From Annona cherimola (Eukaryota > Streptophyta > Magnoliopsida > Magnoliales > Annonaceae): a stretch of DNA of 64,000 nt. Of this stretch, positions 23,066 to 33,729 are shown piece after piece (position 1 is the first letter of the stretch; the number at the start of each line of letters is the position of its first letter). A program made the position numbers and the translations under genes. Under the pieces are notes generated by a model that worked only from the letters and a program-made list of their open reading frames with translations, made no database searches and was not told the DNA's origin. The stretch is taken from the NCBI GenBank assembly GCA_030490835.1, contig CM059972.1:31537452-31601451 (forward strand). The letters run 5' to 3'.

Positions 23066-23094
23066 TATCTTAGCATCCGAACTTTTTTTGGTAA

Positions 23095-23800
23095 TTGTTT
23101 GACTCTAATTGTTGAGATACTCACATGTTTCATTAATTGCATATTAGCCCCATATAATTTTTTCAGAATTGTTTGTGTGCATATGTTAACAGTTGACAAT
23201 TAATAGAAGTACAACGACTGTTAAATAAAAAGGGATAATTTGCTGATATAAGTACTTAGTTTGATGATAATTATTGACATATCAATATTGTTTCACGAAT
23301 TGCATATTACCCCATAGAGTTTTACCACAATTGCTTGTGGTCTTATATTAACCGCTGATATGTTACCCCCTCAAGTAATCCCTTTTCATCTGCACAACTG
23401 GGTGTTTTATAAACTATGAAATTTTAATATAACTTCAGATAGGGTCATTTCTGTCATTATTCAAAATTTTAATGCACACATTAGCGGTTTCTAATGATAA
23501 AAAAATATCATGGGTATGCAAGCAAATTTTGTTTGTGAGGATAATGTGCAATTTGTGAAATAATATAGGTATAACATCAAAGTAAGTGAGTATATTCACA
23601 AATTACCCTTTTTATTTAATAGTTCATATACTTCCCTTAAATATCAGTCCTTAACATGGGTGCGCGAATAATTTTGATGAAATTTTGTGGGGGTCAATGT
23701 GCAATTCGTAAAAAATATGAGTATATTAGGCATTAGCGTTAAACTAAGTGGGATATTGACAAATTACCCTTTTTCAAACTTTTTATCTATTCCTAAACAC
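23095..23800. repeat. Repeat family E, copy 3
   Basis: Same 0.7-kb non-coding repeat as 415-1128 and 21365-22078, more diverged. Confidence 0.5.
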
Positions 23801-24723
23801 ACCTCACTCACACACATATATGAAATATGATATGCTATCACTAATTGTATTGTAAATTACGTATAATTGTCTCAAAATGAGCCCCACGTGTATTTAAATG
23901 TATTAATACTTTATTCAATCATTTATCTATATATAAATTATATCTTAGATATTTTTTATATTGAAAAAACAACTTTAAAATTATTATCTATAATACTTTT
24001 ACCAAGAGATCTTCAATATCGAGCTTTGTACTAACATAATTAACTAACATGTGATGATTATAAACCTCTTCTTTAATGGTATAGTAACTCAGATTGATGC
24101 TCACAATGCCAATAAATACTTGTCGTTTTTAGAAAAGCAAACATTTATGAAATTATCATAATAATTTTTTTGAAGTAGTATCATAACAAAATTTTAGTGG
24201 CTTGGTAATTGAGTCAATAACACTCAGTCTTGAAATAAAATTTTATAGTCATTTACTGTGAATTATGGCTTCATAATATGTCAGAAATTCAGCTTTTATG
24301 ATAGAGGCAACAGCCAAAGATTACTTTTGACACATCCAAGCAGTTGCTCATTTAGCATATGTTTGCACCCGACTAAATCAAAATTTAAGTATCCTTCTAC
24401 GTTAAAATCATTAGTTCCCTGTAAGTACTAAATTACTTTTTTGACAGCTCTCTAATGGTCCGTGCCAGGATTTTGCTAATGTTCCAAGCATGCTAACGGC
24501 AAATCTAATAGTTGGATGTGTATATATAGATTTGGATTTACCCCAAACTACTAATTGTAGAAGCATACAGTACATTTTTCAGTTCTTACATTCTAATTCA
24601 TTTTTAGGACCTTGATTAAGATTAACTTATCACCTTTTAACTATTGGTGCATTAGTGGATGAGTAATTTTTCACTTCATATTTTTTAAGAACTTGTTTGA
24701 TACAAGTCTGTAAGACAATTTCA

Positions 24724-24840
24724 ATATGCTTCAAGATTGATCATGAAATATATTAGGGTCAAATATGCTTCAAGATTGATCATGAAATATATTAGGGTCA
24801 AATATGCTTCAAGATTGATCATGAAATATATTAGGGTCAA
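24724..24840. repeat. Three tandem 39-bp repeats inside the copia remnant
   Basis: Units starting ATATGCTTCAAGATTGATCA occur at 24724, 24763 and 24802 and appear identical over most of their length. The period is 13 codons. Recent local expansion in an otherwise decayed sequence. Confidence 0.85.
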
Positions 24841-24941
24841 TTATAAATGATGCCTTATCCAAATAGGCAAGATATCATCTACATATAGTACCAGAACTAT
24901 AAACTTACTTCCTTTCAATTTTACATAAATGCATTGATTAA

Positions 24942-25174
24942 GGGTGCATTTGGAAAACTTGTAAAAAAGATTTTGGATTTTCATGTATTCTTTTACACAA
25001 GTATTCTACTTTTTAATCATTTCTACATATCTTCTTATATAATTATCTTATTTTTCAATCATTTCTATATATCTTTTTATACAACTATCCTCTACTTTTA
25101 ATCATTATCCATATATTTTTTTAAAAATTTCTACGGCTTTTTTTTTTAAAAAATTCAACTTACCAAATATACCC
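24942..25174. mobile_element. PIF/Harbinger-type MITE (family D) in copia
   Basis: GGGTGCATTTGG at the left and CCAAATATACCC at the right form terminal inverted repeats. TAA is duplicated at 24939-24941 and 25175-25177. Confidence 0.7.
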
Positions 25175-25340
25175 TAATAATATTTTCTTAAATTCCTAGG
25201 TATTCTGGTATTATTGAATTCAATATACCATTGACGTAAATCTTGTTTAAGTCTATATATAGATTTTTAAACTTGCAAATTAAATTATCTTATCCACATG
25301 CAAAAACTTTAGGTTATTTTATGTAGATTAGTTCATCTAA

Positions 25341-25612
25341 GGTTATGTTTATTAACATATATGGGAAATGTGGGATGGGAATCTATTGGATTATAGATTC
25401 TCATGCTCAATTAATAACCATATTTTTACCTTTTTACCCTTACATTTCAATCATTTCCAATCATTTCTCTTTTCTACTATACTTCAACTATCATATTTAT
25501 TCCATCTTTACTCCTATTATTTCATATTAATCGCACATTTCTCAAAATATTTCATTTCCTACTTCTCACTCATCCAACATTTTCCACAACTTTTACATTA
25601 CCAAACAAGCCC
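25341..25612. mobile_element. PIF/Harbinger-type MITE (family D) in copia, diverged
   Basis: GGTTATGTTTATTAAC at the left and TTACCAAACAAGCC at the right, with TAA on both flanks (25338-25340, 25613-25615). Non-coding; the interior frames (60-90 codons) are low-complexity. Confidence 0.55.
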
Positions 25613-25629
25613 TAAATTCTCATTCAAAA

Positions 25630-25838
25630 TAGTCATTTAGCATCTATCCGATGTAACTTTACATCAAAATGAACCACTGTTGGCATAATTATTTTAGGTG
25701 GATCTGTTTGATACATGAGAAAATGTCTTATTATAGTCAGTCCTATATTGTTAGGCATACCTTTCTTCCATTAATCTGACCTTAAATTATTCAACAATAT
25801 ACTTAACATCGCATTTCATTTTAAAGATCTATTTAGCG
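25630..25838. repeat. Direct repeat flanking CYP94 Pack-MULE, left copy
   Basis: About 205 bp of copia RT sequence that recurs in the same orientation at 27966-28180 (shared GGCATAATTATT, ATACATGAGAAAATGTCT and CATTAATCTGACCTTAAAT). This is far longer than a transposon target duplication. Confidence 0.8.
25829..25838. other. Target site duplication, left (CTATTTAGCG)
   Basis: Ten bases identical to 27966-27975. Confidence 0.8.
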
Positions 25839-25940
25839 AGAGCTGATCTGTTACGACCGGTCGCTCGAACCCAACAGCTCCGACCAGCCCTCGATGCCGT
25901 TGGATCGTGCGGGTTGATCGGGAGCCGTTGGATGAAATGG
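25839..25940 (+). repeat. Left long terminal inverted repeat of CYP94 Pack-MULE
   Basis: Pairs with 27860-27965 in inverted orientation with moderate divergence. Confidence 0.75.
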
Positions 25941-26084
25941 GCGAAAGGCTGCGCCCGTTCAGCCGTATTAAATGAAGGATGAAAACGATACAGCCCCCTG
26001 TCGGTGGGAAATATTTCCCAAAGACCCCTCCCGCTCGCTCTCTCCCTCCCTCTCTCTCTTCCCTCCCGCTGCCTCTGTTCCCTC

Positions 26085-27700
26085 CCATTCGTCGTAGACC
26101 GCGTCGGGGCTCGCCGGACCATCATCACCGCCAATCCCGACAACGTCGAATACATGCTCAAAACCAAGTTCCACAACTTCCCTAAAGGCCAGCCCTTCAC
26201 CGCCATCTTGGGCGACCTCCTCGGCCGCGACATCTTCGACGTCGATGGCGAGCTCTGGCACACCTAGCGCAAGCTCACCAGCCACGAATTCACCACCAAA
26301 TCCCTCAGGGAGCTGGTGCTTTCTGCCATCGATGCGGAGGTGAAGGGGCGCCTCCTCCCCGTCCTTGCCTCCGTTACCGCCAAGGCCAGGCCGGTGAACC
26401 TTCAGGACCTTTTCCGCCGCTTCTCCTTCGACACCATTTGCAACGTCTCCCTTGGCACCGACCCCGGCTGCCTCGACCCGTCGCTGCCGATTTCGGAGCT
26501 GGCGCAAGCCTTCGACATTGCGTCGGAGATCAGCGCGAGGCGGGCGGCTTCGCCGATATTCGCCGTGTGGAAGATGAAGAGGGCTTTGTCCATGGGGTCG
26601 GAGAGGCGGCTTAAAGAAGCCATAAAGCTGGTTCATGGGGAGGTGATGAAGATGATGCGCTACAAGAAGCAGTTGAATAGGAATGGAATGAACAACAATG
26701 ATCTTCTGTCAAGATTGATATGAGGCGGGCATGATGAGGAGGTGATTCGAGACATGGTGATCAGCTTCATCATGGCAGGGAGAGACATCACCTCTTCTGC
26801 TCTCACCTCGCTCTTCTGGCCTCTCTCCCAACACCCACAAATCGAAAAGGACGTGGAGAAGCAGCTGAATGGGAATGGCATGAACGGCAGTGATCTTCTG
26901 TCAAGATTGATATGAGGCGGGCTTGATGAGGAGGTGATTCGAGACATGGTGATCAGCTTCATCATGGCAGGGAGAGGCACCACCTCCTCTGCTCTCACTT
27001 AGTTCTTCTGGCTACTCACCCAACACCCACAAATCGAAAAGGACGTGGAGAAGCAGCTGAATGGGAATGGCATGAACGTCATGAATGTCAATGATCTTCT
27101 GTCAAGATTGATATGAGGCGGGCATGATGAGGAGGTGATTCGAGACATGGTGATCAGCTTCATCATGGTAGGGAGAGACATCACCTCCTTTGCTCTCACG
27201 TGGCTCTTCTGGCTGCTCACCCAACACCCACAAATCGAAAAAGACATGGAGAAGCAGCTGAATGGGAATGGCATGAACGGCAATGATCTTCTGTCAAGAT
27301 TAATATCAAGCGGGCATGATGAGGAGGTGATTCAAGACATGGTGATCAGCTTCATCATGGCATGAAGAGACACCACCTCCTCTGCTCTCACCTAGCTCTT
27401 CTAGCTGCTCACCCAACACCCACAAATCGAAAAGGACGTAATCCACGAGATTTCATCGACGACCAAATCCAATCCCCAGTACGATCACCATTTATTACTA
27501 TTCGGGTACGAGTCTCTCAAGGAGATGAAGGTGGCGAAAGCTTGCTTATGGGAATGCATGAGGCTATACCCACCCGTGGCGTGGGATTCGAAGCATGCAA
27601 AGGAAGACGATACGCTGCCGGACGGGATGAGAGTGAAGAAAGGGGATAGAGTGACGTACTTTCCATACGGGATGGGGAGGATGGAGGCGGTGTGGGAGAG
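26085..27700 (+). pseudogene. CYP94-like cytochrome P450 pseudogene (captured)
   Basis: CYP94 enzymes are ER-bound omega-hydroxylases of fatty acids or jasmonoyl-isoleucine. The frame from about 26090 reads TIITANPDNVEYMLKTKFHN, GDLLGRDIFDVDGELWHT, a stop where Arg is expected, then RKLTSHEFTTKSLREL and FRRFSFDTICNVSLGTDPGC, typical of CYP94. The I-helix follows (DMVISFIMAGRDITSSALT) but is present about four times in tandem with several stops. The K-helix ExxR occurs in ACLWECMRLYPPV (about 27543), then VTYFPYGMGRMEAVWERVS. Similarity ends in a GA-rich tract (27705-27770), so the heme-binding cysteine loop is missing. The N-terminal membrane anchor and about the first 80 residues are also missing. 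Multiple stops make it non-functional. Confidence 0.85.
26700..27440 (+). repeat. 192-bp tandem repeats of the P450 I-helix segment
   Basis: GATCTTCTGTCAAGATT recurs at 26700, 26892, 27093 and 27285: spacings 192, 201 (a 9-bp insertion) and 192 bp, the last unit ending at about 27440. Each unit is 64 codons and contains the oxygen-activating AGR(D/G)-T-T helix and the QHPQIEKD motif. Units 1-3 share an early TGA (ATATGAGGCGGG); unit 4 has ATATCAAGCGGG at this point but has stops of its own. Confidence 0.9.
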
Positions 27701-27859
27701 AGTGTCGCCGGAGAGAGAGCGCGAGCGGGAGAGAGAGAGAGCGTTCCAGCGGGAGAGAGAGACAGCGGGCAAGAGGCCTTAGTTCAGAAATTTTTCTGAC
27801 TGATAGAGGGCTGACTTGTTTTTTTTCGGGCATTAATGCCCTGCTGCGGCGCAGTCAAG

Positions 27860-27965
27860 CATCCGTTCGATCCAACGGTCGACGATCAACCCGCTCAATT
27901 CAATGGCTGCGAGCGCTGGTCGTAGCCTTTGCGTTCGACCGACCGGTCGTAAAAGATCAAATCGG
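27860..27965 (-). repeat. Right long terminal inverted repeat of CYP94 Pack-MULE
   Basis: Inverted partner of 25839-25940. Confidence 0.75.
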
Positions 27966-28180
27966 CTATTTAGCGTAGCTTAACTTTCGATGTAGCTTTA
28001 TATCAAACTGAACCACCATTGGCATAATTATTCTAGGTCAGTCGTTTTTGATACATGAGAAAATGTCTCATTATAGTTGGTCTTATATCGTCGGGTATAT
28101 CTTTTTCCATTAATCTGACCTTAAATAATTCAACAGTACACTTAACATCAGGTTTCATTGTAATGATCTATTTCTCGTAA
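27966..28180. repeat. Direct repeat flanking CYP94 Pack-MULE, right copy
   Basis: Partner of 25630-25838. Its first ten bases are the right target duplication. Copia RT sequence continues past its right end without interruption. Confidence 0.8.
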
Positions 28181-28289
28181 ATGGCTTTATAGCTTTCAGG
28201 TAATGTAACAAGGTTTTAGACTTCGTACATGGCTCATACGCATCCTCTTTTCTTTCTTAGCATCGGCCTACTTGGAAGAATTTAAATTG

Positions 28290-28880
28290 TTTTGACTTAT
28301 GAATATGTTTGTCGATCATCCATTCCAATACCAATTTTATTTTTTTTGGTTACAGACCATATCATTGTTGCATATAATACTTTTTCTTAATTTTTTGGGC
28401 AAATTCCACATGCACCCTATGAAATTTATCCCTAATTCTACTTATAACCATAAACTTTCAAAAATGCCTCCTATATCTACGATTTTCATTCTAATTTCAT
28501 ATACACTCATGCTGTGAGGGATATGTTAAATGAACTGTTAGCTCCTCTATGAAATAACAAATCCGAATATAATTTGAAATTTTTTTGCTCGAAGTTAAAA
28601 ATTCATATTCAAATAATATATTATTTTATAGTCATAAAATTACTAAAAATTCATTATAATATGATTTTTTTACTACAAAATTATAATTAGGAATGAACAT
28701 TTTTGTCATTTCATAGAGAGTTAACGACTCCTTTAATGGATCCCTAATAACATGAATATATATAAAATTAGGATAAAAATTCGTGAATATAAAAGACATT
28801 TTTAAAAGTCCGTGGATATAAGTGAAATTATAGGTAAATTTTGTGTGTATTTAAGAAATTCGCCTTAATTTTTTTTTTTT
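28290..28880. other. Non-coding gap in copy 1
   Basis: AT-rich sequence with copia-like decay, matched at 42550-43130. The short frame at 28299-28517 is not kept as a protein in the second copy. No gene. Confidence 0.4.
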
Positions 28881-28984
28881 GATCTTCAACGGATTTTTTG
28901 AGATGTTCTCATGAGTGGATATATTAGTACAAAGTTAATTTGTTCCATTTACAATAGTATTTCGAAATTTTCAAGATTGACGAA

Positions 28985-29230
28985 GAAACGATGTTTCAAT
29001 TTCTTCAAATACCACATTTCATGATTTGTTACTCTTACTGATTTTGTCATTTCGAAGAGATTTGGCATTTTCGGACTCTACAATTTTGTACGATTTATTA
29101 GACAGAAATTTATACTCTTTAGAGCTTTGTGGATACCCAATGAAATATCCATTCACAGTTCTTAGATCTAACTCACTTTCATTTTAAAATTGTACTTAAG
29201 TGGGATATCAACAAACGCGCAAATGAGTAA
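28985..29230 (-). pseudogene. Copia integrase C-terminal fragment, copy 1
   Basis: Minus-strand partner of the clearer copy at 43224-43440: the GYFIGYPQSSKGYKF-type motif typical of the region after the copia integrase core. Disrupted. Confidence 0.6.
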
Positions 29231-29263
29231 GCTAGGTTTTTATATTTTCCACAGTTAAAATGA

Positions 29264-29553
29264 GGGTGTGTTTGGTAATTTGCAAAAGTTGTCAAGTTAA
29301 AACTTTTCAATCTAAAACTTTTCACTCTTCATAACTACTCCTTTTTTAATTATTTTTTACACATCATTTTATACAACAAACCTACTTTTCAATAATTTCT
29401 ACACAACTACCGATACAACTAACCTATTTATTTTAAATTTATTCTCTTTACTCCTCATCATTACCCCTGCAATATCATATCATTTCTACTAATTTAACAA
29501 CTTTTACATAAAAAAAATTTCATCAAAAGTTTTACAACTTTCCAAACACACCC
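29264..29553. mobile_element. PIF/Harbinger-type MITE (family D), copy-1 unit
   Basis: GGGTGTGTTTGG to CCAAACACACCC, flanked by TGA on both sides (29261-29263, 29554-29556). TGA is unusual for a family that otherwise shows TAA or TTA. The same insertion is in the second unit (43518-43808), so it predates the tandem duplication. Confidence 0.75.
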
Positions 29554-30034
29554 TGAGTTTTCAAAACCGCCATAGTGCAAACCCTGTTCACCACATGCAT
29601 ATTTGTTAATAATGTTTCACCGGCAATGAACTCCGGTAATAAGGAATTGATATGCATGATTCCGACTACAACATTAGCATTCGATGAAAAATTCTGGTTG
29701 AAAACAGTTACTGGGCTACTCAATCCAGGATGGTCTATCAAATTCCACCATTAAATGAAGGCTTTATTGATTTTCATTAAGTAAAAGTGACAGAGTCTCC
29801 ACACACGCCTTACACAAAAAGAAATTTTTCTTTCTTTTTTTCTCGGTGGCCTTATTCTGTGAAAGGGAGGCGAAGAGAGAAAGAGAGCAACCGCATGACA
29901 CAATCCAAGAAAAGAAAATTCGGCGAACAAACAAATGCAGCCCAGCAGATGACTCAGGCAACAGCAGAGAAGTGAGAAACAGAGCACACAATCGAACAAA
30001 CAGCACGAAGTTGGAGACGAGCAGAGGTAATGTC

Positions 30035-30283
30035 TCAGACTTGGCAGGCACCGAGGCAGGGTAGCAAAGTAGAGGGGACGCATCCGACAATGCAGCTATA
30101 AAACTGAGCGCTAGGCAGGTTAATGTCGCAACCGTTCATGCACCCCGAGAGTGTCTCCACGCAGCCTGTTGCGCATTGTAGAATACGTCGAGTCTGTGCA
30201 TTGGCAGAAGACGCCAACAACAAAAGCACAACAACTGCCACGAACATGCCGCGATCAATTCCCTTACTAGCACCCATCTTCAT
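30035..30283 (-). CDS. Secreted eight-cysteine peptide (four CX3C motifs)
   Basis: 82 residues from the ATG at 30281-30283 (a second in-frame ATG two codons on is possible; the upstream extension begins with TTG and was not used). Residues 1-29 form a signal peptide (hydrophobic MFVAVVVLLLLASSANA, cleavage likely after ANA). The mature part is about 53 residues with CATGC, CMNGC, CIVGC and CLGAC. Cysteine spacing is 3-6-3-11-3-7-3, nearly symmetric, suggesting two CX3C-x6-CX3C hairpins. Likely a secreted disulfide-rich peptide; defence or signalling roles are guesses. It loosely resembles alpha-hairpinins or thionin-like proteins, but I match no named family. A TATA box lies about 90 bp upstream. 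Single exon. Its near-twin is at 44435-44683. Confidence 0.75.
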   Translation of the reverse strand: MKMGASKGIDRGMFVAVVVLLLLASSANAQTRRILQCATGCVETLSGCMNGCDINLPSAQFYSCIVGCVPSTLLPCLGACQV

Positions 30284-30369
30284 TCTTTTCTTGCTCAATG
30301 GAGATGGGTTTGTGGAGAATATATAATTAAGGAGATGGGTTTGTGGAGACTATAGGAAGATGGGAGTGG

Positions 30370-30377
30370 TTTATATA
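30370..30377 (-). promoter_or_regulatory. TATA box of peptide gene, copy 1
   Basis: TATATAAA on the minus strand, about 90 bp before the ATG. The same box is at the same place before the 13-kb and 44-kb copies. Confidence 0.6.
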
Positions 30378-30399
30378 GTATAATTTCTGCACCGCAGGC

Positions 30400-31820
30400 A
30401 ATAAAATGAGAGAGTTGACTCTTTTCATTATTATTATTTTCGTTTGTTTGCCAGATTGTCCATATGATCTGTCATCATTAGTTGATCTTTTGCTGAATTC
30501 CTCCATGAACTGAGGATTCTAGTTATATTGTATTCTATAATTTTGTAAAGGTTCTTCCCTGGCGATCCACCTTAATCTGTTTTGGATTACGGTCATGGGC
30601 GGATCTAACACGTGCAATGAAAAACTGGAAATCAGTACAAACTCATGGAGATTTAAAAAAAAAAAAATTTACAAAGGCAGTTCATTTTACCATGATTGCC
30701 CCCTCTCATATTGGCCCCTCTTGCCATGGTCTCTTTCAACACAATTGCCGGATTGCCTGTTTTCACAGGAAATTAATCATCAGAACTATTTGTGAAGAAG
30801 GCATTTCCTTAACGTGAATATGTAATTTATGGAAAATACTTCTATGTACCTGTATCATCGAAATGTTCAGTGTTAGGAAACCCAAATATATAAAATAAAG
30901 ATTTGAATAAATAATCCAAATAGAATTTATGGCTTAAGGCTTGATAACTCTATCATTTATTGGTCTTGTTATGGTTTACCTGTGTGCCTCGAGCTTTAGT
31001 GCACGCAATTGCATGATCTATTATTCCTTTTTTTTACGTTTTTACATCGTTATGTCGTCCCAATAAGATGTTTCTATCTCTATCAAAAAAAAGTAAGATG
31101 TTTCTAAATATGTAATTTGCTATTTTTTTAGAGTTCCTTTCGTAACAAATTTAGGTGGGGAAGTAGTTTCCCACCGTTCACTCTACATATTTTTCAAAAA
31201 ATAATTTAACATTTTAACTATATGCTTAAATATCCTATTTTTTCACTTTTATCTTTATATTCTAATAAAAATTTCCACAATTATCTTATTTATTTTCAAT
31301 TTACTCTTCTCGCATCATATAATTCTTTCACTTTTCAAAAATATTTTCTTCCTTCCTTACCCATATTAACAAATGCACTCTTAATTTTTTAATATTTAAT
31401 TTCAAATTTTAAAAATAAAAATAATTTTTAAAAATTTTCATGATAAGTGAGTTATTTTTTATTTTTAAAATCAAATAAATATTTTAAAAAATAAAATATC
31501 AAATTATACGTTTAGAAACATCTTACTTGAGCCCATACAAAATGCAAAAAATAAAAATAAGACATGTAAGAATGCATATTAAAGTTGTAAAAATCAGCCG
31601 TGTAATTTATTTATCTTCAAAATAAAACTAACACATATAGTTTTCATATAGTTTGTATGAATTAATTTCTATATAAGCAGGTCATATAGAAATGATTTTA
31701 TATGGCTCTTTCATTTTTAATATGTTAGTGATTGATAGAAAATTCACTTTATCTATTATATTTATCATTATTTGTTTAACTATAATCAAAGTCAAAAATC
31801 TGCATGGGTAACTTTTGTTT
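30400..31820. other. Upstream region of peptide gene, copy 1
   Basis: Non-coding and collinear with 44820-46310. 31150-31385 resembles a worn family-D MITE. Short frames at 30595-30817 have no recognisable product. Confidence 0.5.
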
Positions 31821-31837
31821 AAAAATATATATTCATG

Positions 31838-32092
31838 GCACTGAGGTATTGCCTCAGTAGCCGAGGACTAGCCCTAGTGAGTTGGGTATCATTGGTTCAA
31901 ATCTTGGCATCCACGGCTTCTAAAGAATTTTAGTAGTGGCGTTTATTCTCTCTGAATTTTCTTTGAGAGCGTCCACCAAATGAGTATTTTAGGAATTATT
32001 GTTAGAAAAATTAAAATTCTTGGTTAGATACTTATAAGAATGTTTCAGAGCCTGATTATACTATCAATTAAAATACTATAATACATATAATC
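31838..32092 (+). mobile_element. tRNA-type SINE, copy 1
   Basis: About 255 bp flanked by a 17-bp imperfect target duplication (AAAAATATATATTCATG at 31821-31837 and the same with one change at 32093-32109). It contains GGTTCAAATCTTGG, a polymerase III B box, and an upstream GCCGAGGACTAG region that may hold the A box. The collinear 13-kb unit (about 14530) lacks it, giving an empty site. No poly(A) tail is visible. Confidence 0.75.
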
Positions 32093-32633
32093 AAAAATAT
32101 CTATTCATGTATAAATAATGAAAAATATTTAGATCCATTTACATATTTATATTAGAATGCAATAATACTTTATAGAATCATTGTTTATTAAAAATTATAT
32201 TTTAAATGTTGAAAATACAACTTTAAAATTATTTTAGTACTAAACTTTTTTTTATGTGTTTATAACTGAGAATTATATACAATGATTGTAAACAATTGAA
32301 AGAGTTTTTAGGATAATATATTTGATGTTAAATTTGCACTTCAATCATAATAAAGGTATAAATTATGTAAGATTAGAGAGAATAAAAGTTTCGGAGGAGC
32401 AAAACCTTAATTTATTTATACGAAAATTTCTAAATATTATATAAAGATATAAAGATGTAAGGATAAAGCCGAGTTCACTAAATTTTGAAAACAAAAAAAC
32501 AGCTTAAAATCATAAATTAAAATTTCATAAATTGTATGTATTAAATTGATTTTGATTCATTTTGATAGTTATCATATATCATCGGCCCTGTTTTTATTGA
32601 TTTTCAAATCAAGTGCGCTCAAATCAAGTTTAG

Positions 32634-32870
32634 CCTCGAGGTAATTCCTTGCGCCTCACATGGGTGAAGACCGGAGTTCAAAACCTGCTAGAATGCAGGT
32701 ACAGTAAGTAGAATTTTACAATTTAGTCCCCATGTACTCGGGGTTTTATAGTTTCCCCCTGTATTGAGAGTTTACAAATTCCCCCTATGACGGGGGTTTA
32801 AGAATTATTTCTCTTCATGGTGTGACATTATAATATTTAGATGGCAGATGTGTGTGTAAATATATAAAGA
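32634..32870 (+). mobile_element. Second SINE-like insertion, copy 1
   Basis: Starts with GCCTCGAGGTAATTCCTTGC and has GGAGTTCAAAACCTG as a possible B box. It is absent from the collinear 17.1-kb segment, where AAGTGTGCTC runs directly into ACATCTTCTGC. Target duplication not clear. Confidence 0.45.
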
Positions 32871-33339
32871 TTATGGATATCTTCTGCGAACGCCATGTTC
32901 TGACGTTAAATAAAACGCACCATCTTCCACGTCCCGCGAATATGGGGATCGTTATCTCAAGGCCATACCCCGGCAATATATAGCTAGGATAATGAAAGCC
33001 ACGTTAGTGCACGTTCGTATATTAGAAACGCTGTGAATTTTTCATAACAAATGTAGCAGGAATTATTTTAGGAAAATCAGCGTTTAAATACAAGTAGTGA
33101 AAAAATTGAAAAAATACATAATAATGAAAAAAAATAGTTCGAATCACGTACTCAAATACTTTTACGTCAAGGATGCGCGGGTTTTGCAATCACAAGAATT
33201 TATGGGTCTAAAACTCATAACTCTATATAATTATCTTATTTTTAATTATTTTTTATATCTTTCTATATAATTATTTTACTCCTCAATCATTTCTCCGCAA
33301 CAACTATATGGCTATTTTATTTATTTTAATTTTAGAGTG

Positions 33340-33620
33340 TGTTTAGGAGGTGATAAAATTTTTAGATGAAAAGTTTTTAGAGTAAAATTGTTAAATTGAT
33401 AGAAAATAATGTAATATAATATGAGTAATGATGAGGTGTAAAGCAATAAGGTTAAAATAGATAGTTGTATGAGTAGTTGTGTAGAAAATAGGGTAATTAT
33501 ATTAAGAAATGTAAAGAAATAATTTTAAATAGGGTAATTATTGAGAGTGAAAAATTTTAAATTAAAAAGTTTTAACTTGACATTTTCTTCTCGTTGTCAA
33601 ATACGTCCTTAGTATCTTTA
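33340..33620 (-). mobile_element. Family-D MITE, reverse orientation, copy-1 unit
   Basis: GTGTGTTTAGGAGGTGAT at the left, AACTTGACATTTTC and CAAATACG near the right; reverse-complement order of the usual element. Matched at 47885-48165. Confidence 0.5.
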
Positions 33621-33729
33621 TTACTCATCATTACTACTATCATATTACATCATTTTTTCTAATTTGAAAAAATTTTACAACAAAACTTTTTTTATTTTTA
33701 TCCATTGTCCATTTTGTAGCATCATATCT

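Larger units (their letters stand above)
25839..27965. mobile_element. Pack-MULE carrying a CYP94 P450 fragment
   Basis: The left 100 bp (GATCTGTTACGACCGGTCG and on) and the reverse complement of the right 100 bp (GATCTTTTACGACCGGTCG and on) are similar over their length, with shared blocks such as ACGACCAG/CGACCAG, GCGGGTTGATCG and CCGTTGGAT. Long terminal inverted repeats plus a 9-10-bp target duplication (CTATTTAGCG at 25829-25838 and 27966-27975) identify a Mutator-like element. The cargo is a P450 pseudogene; no transposase is seen. The element is GC-rich against its AT-rich surroundings. It sits inside the copia remnant at the junction of a 205-bp direct repeat. Confidence 0.85.
23990..28224 (-). 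pseudogene. Decayed Ty1/copia polymerase (RT and RNase H part)
   Basis: On the minus strand, translated fragments match copia Pol in the right order: the segment equivalent to KARLVA-type RT sequence at 28190-27980 (and again at 25835-25630), the RT catalytic motif IVLVLYVDDI at about 24871-24900, and RNase H-like fragments down to about 23990. Many stops and frameshifts are present. It has been interrupted by two family-D MITEs (24942-25174, 25341-25612) and by a Pack-MULE (25839-27965). The upstream integrase part continues at 28985-29230. Confidence 0.7.

Noticed and set aside
25829..25838. Reading the 205-bp direct repeat around the CYP94 element as its target duplication
   Set aside because: Too long for any known transposase; a 10-bp exact repeat at the borders explains the insertion, leaving the longer repeat as a separate duplication.
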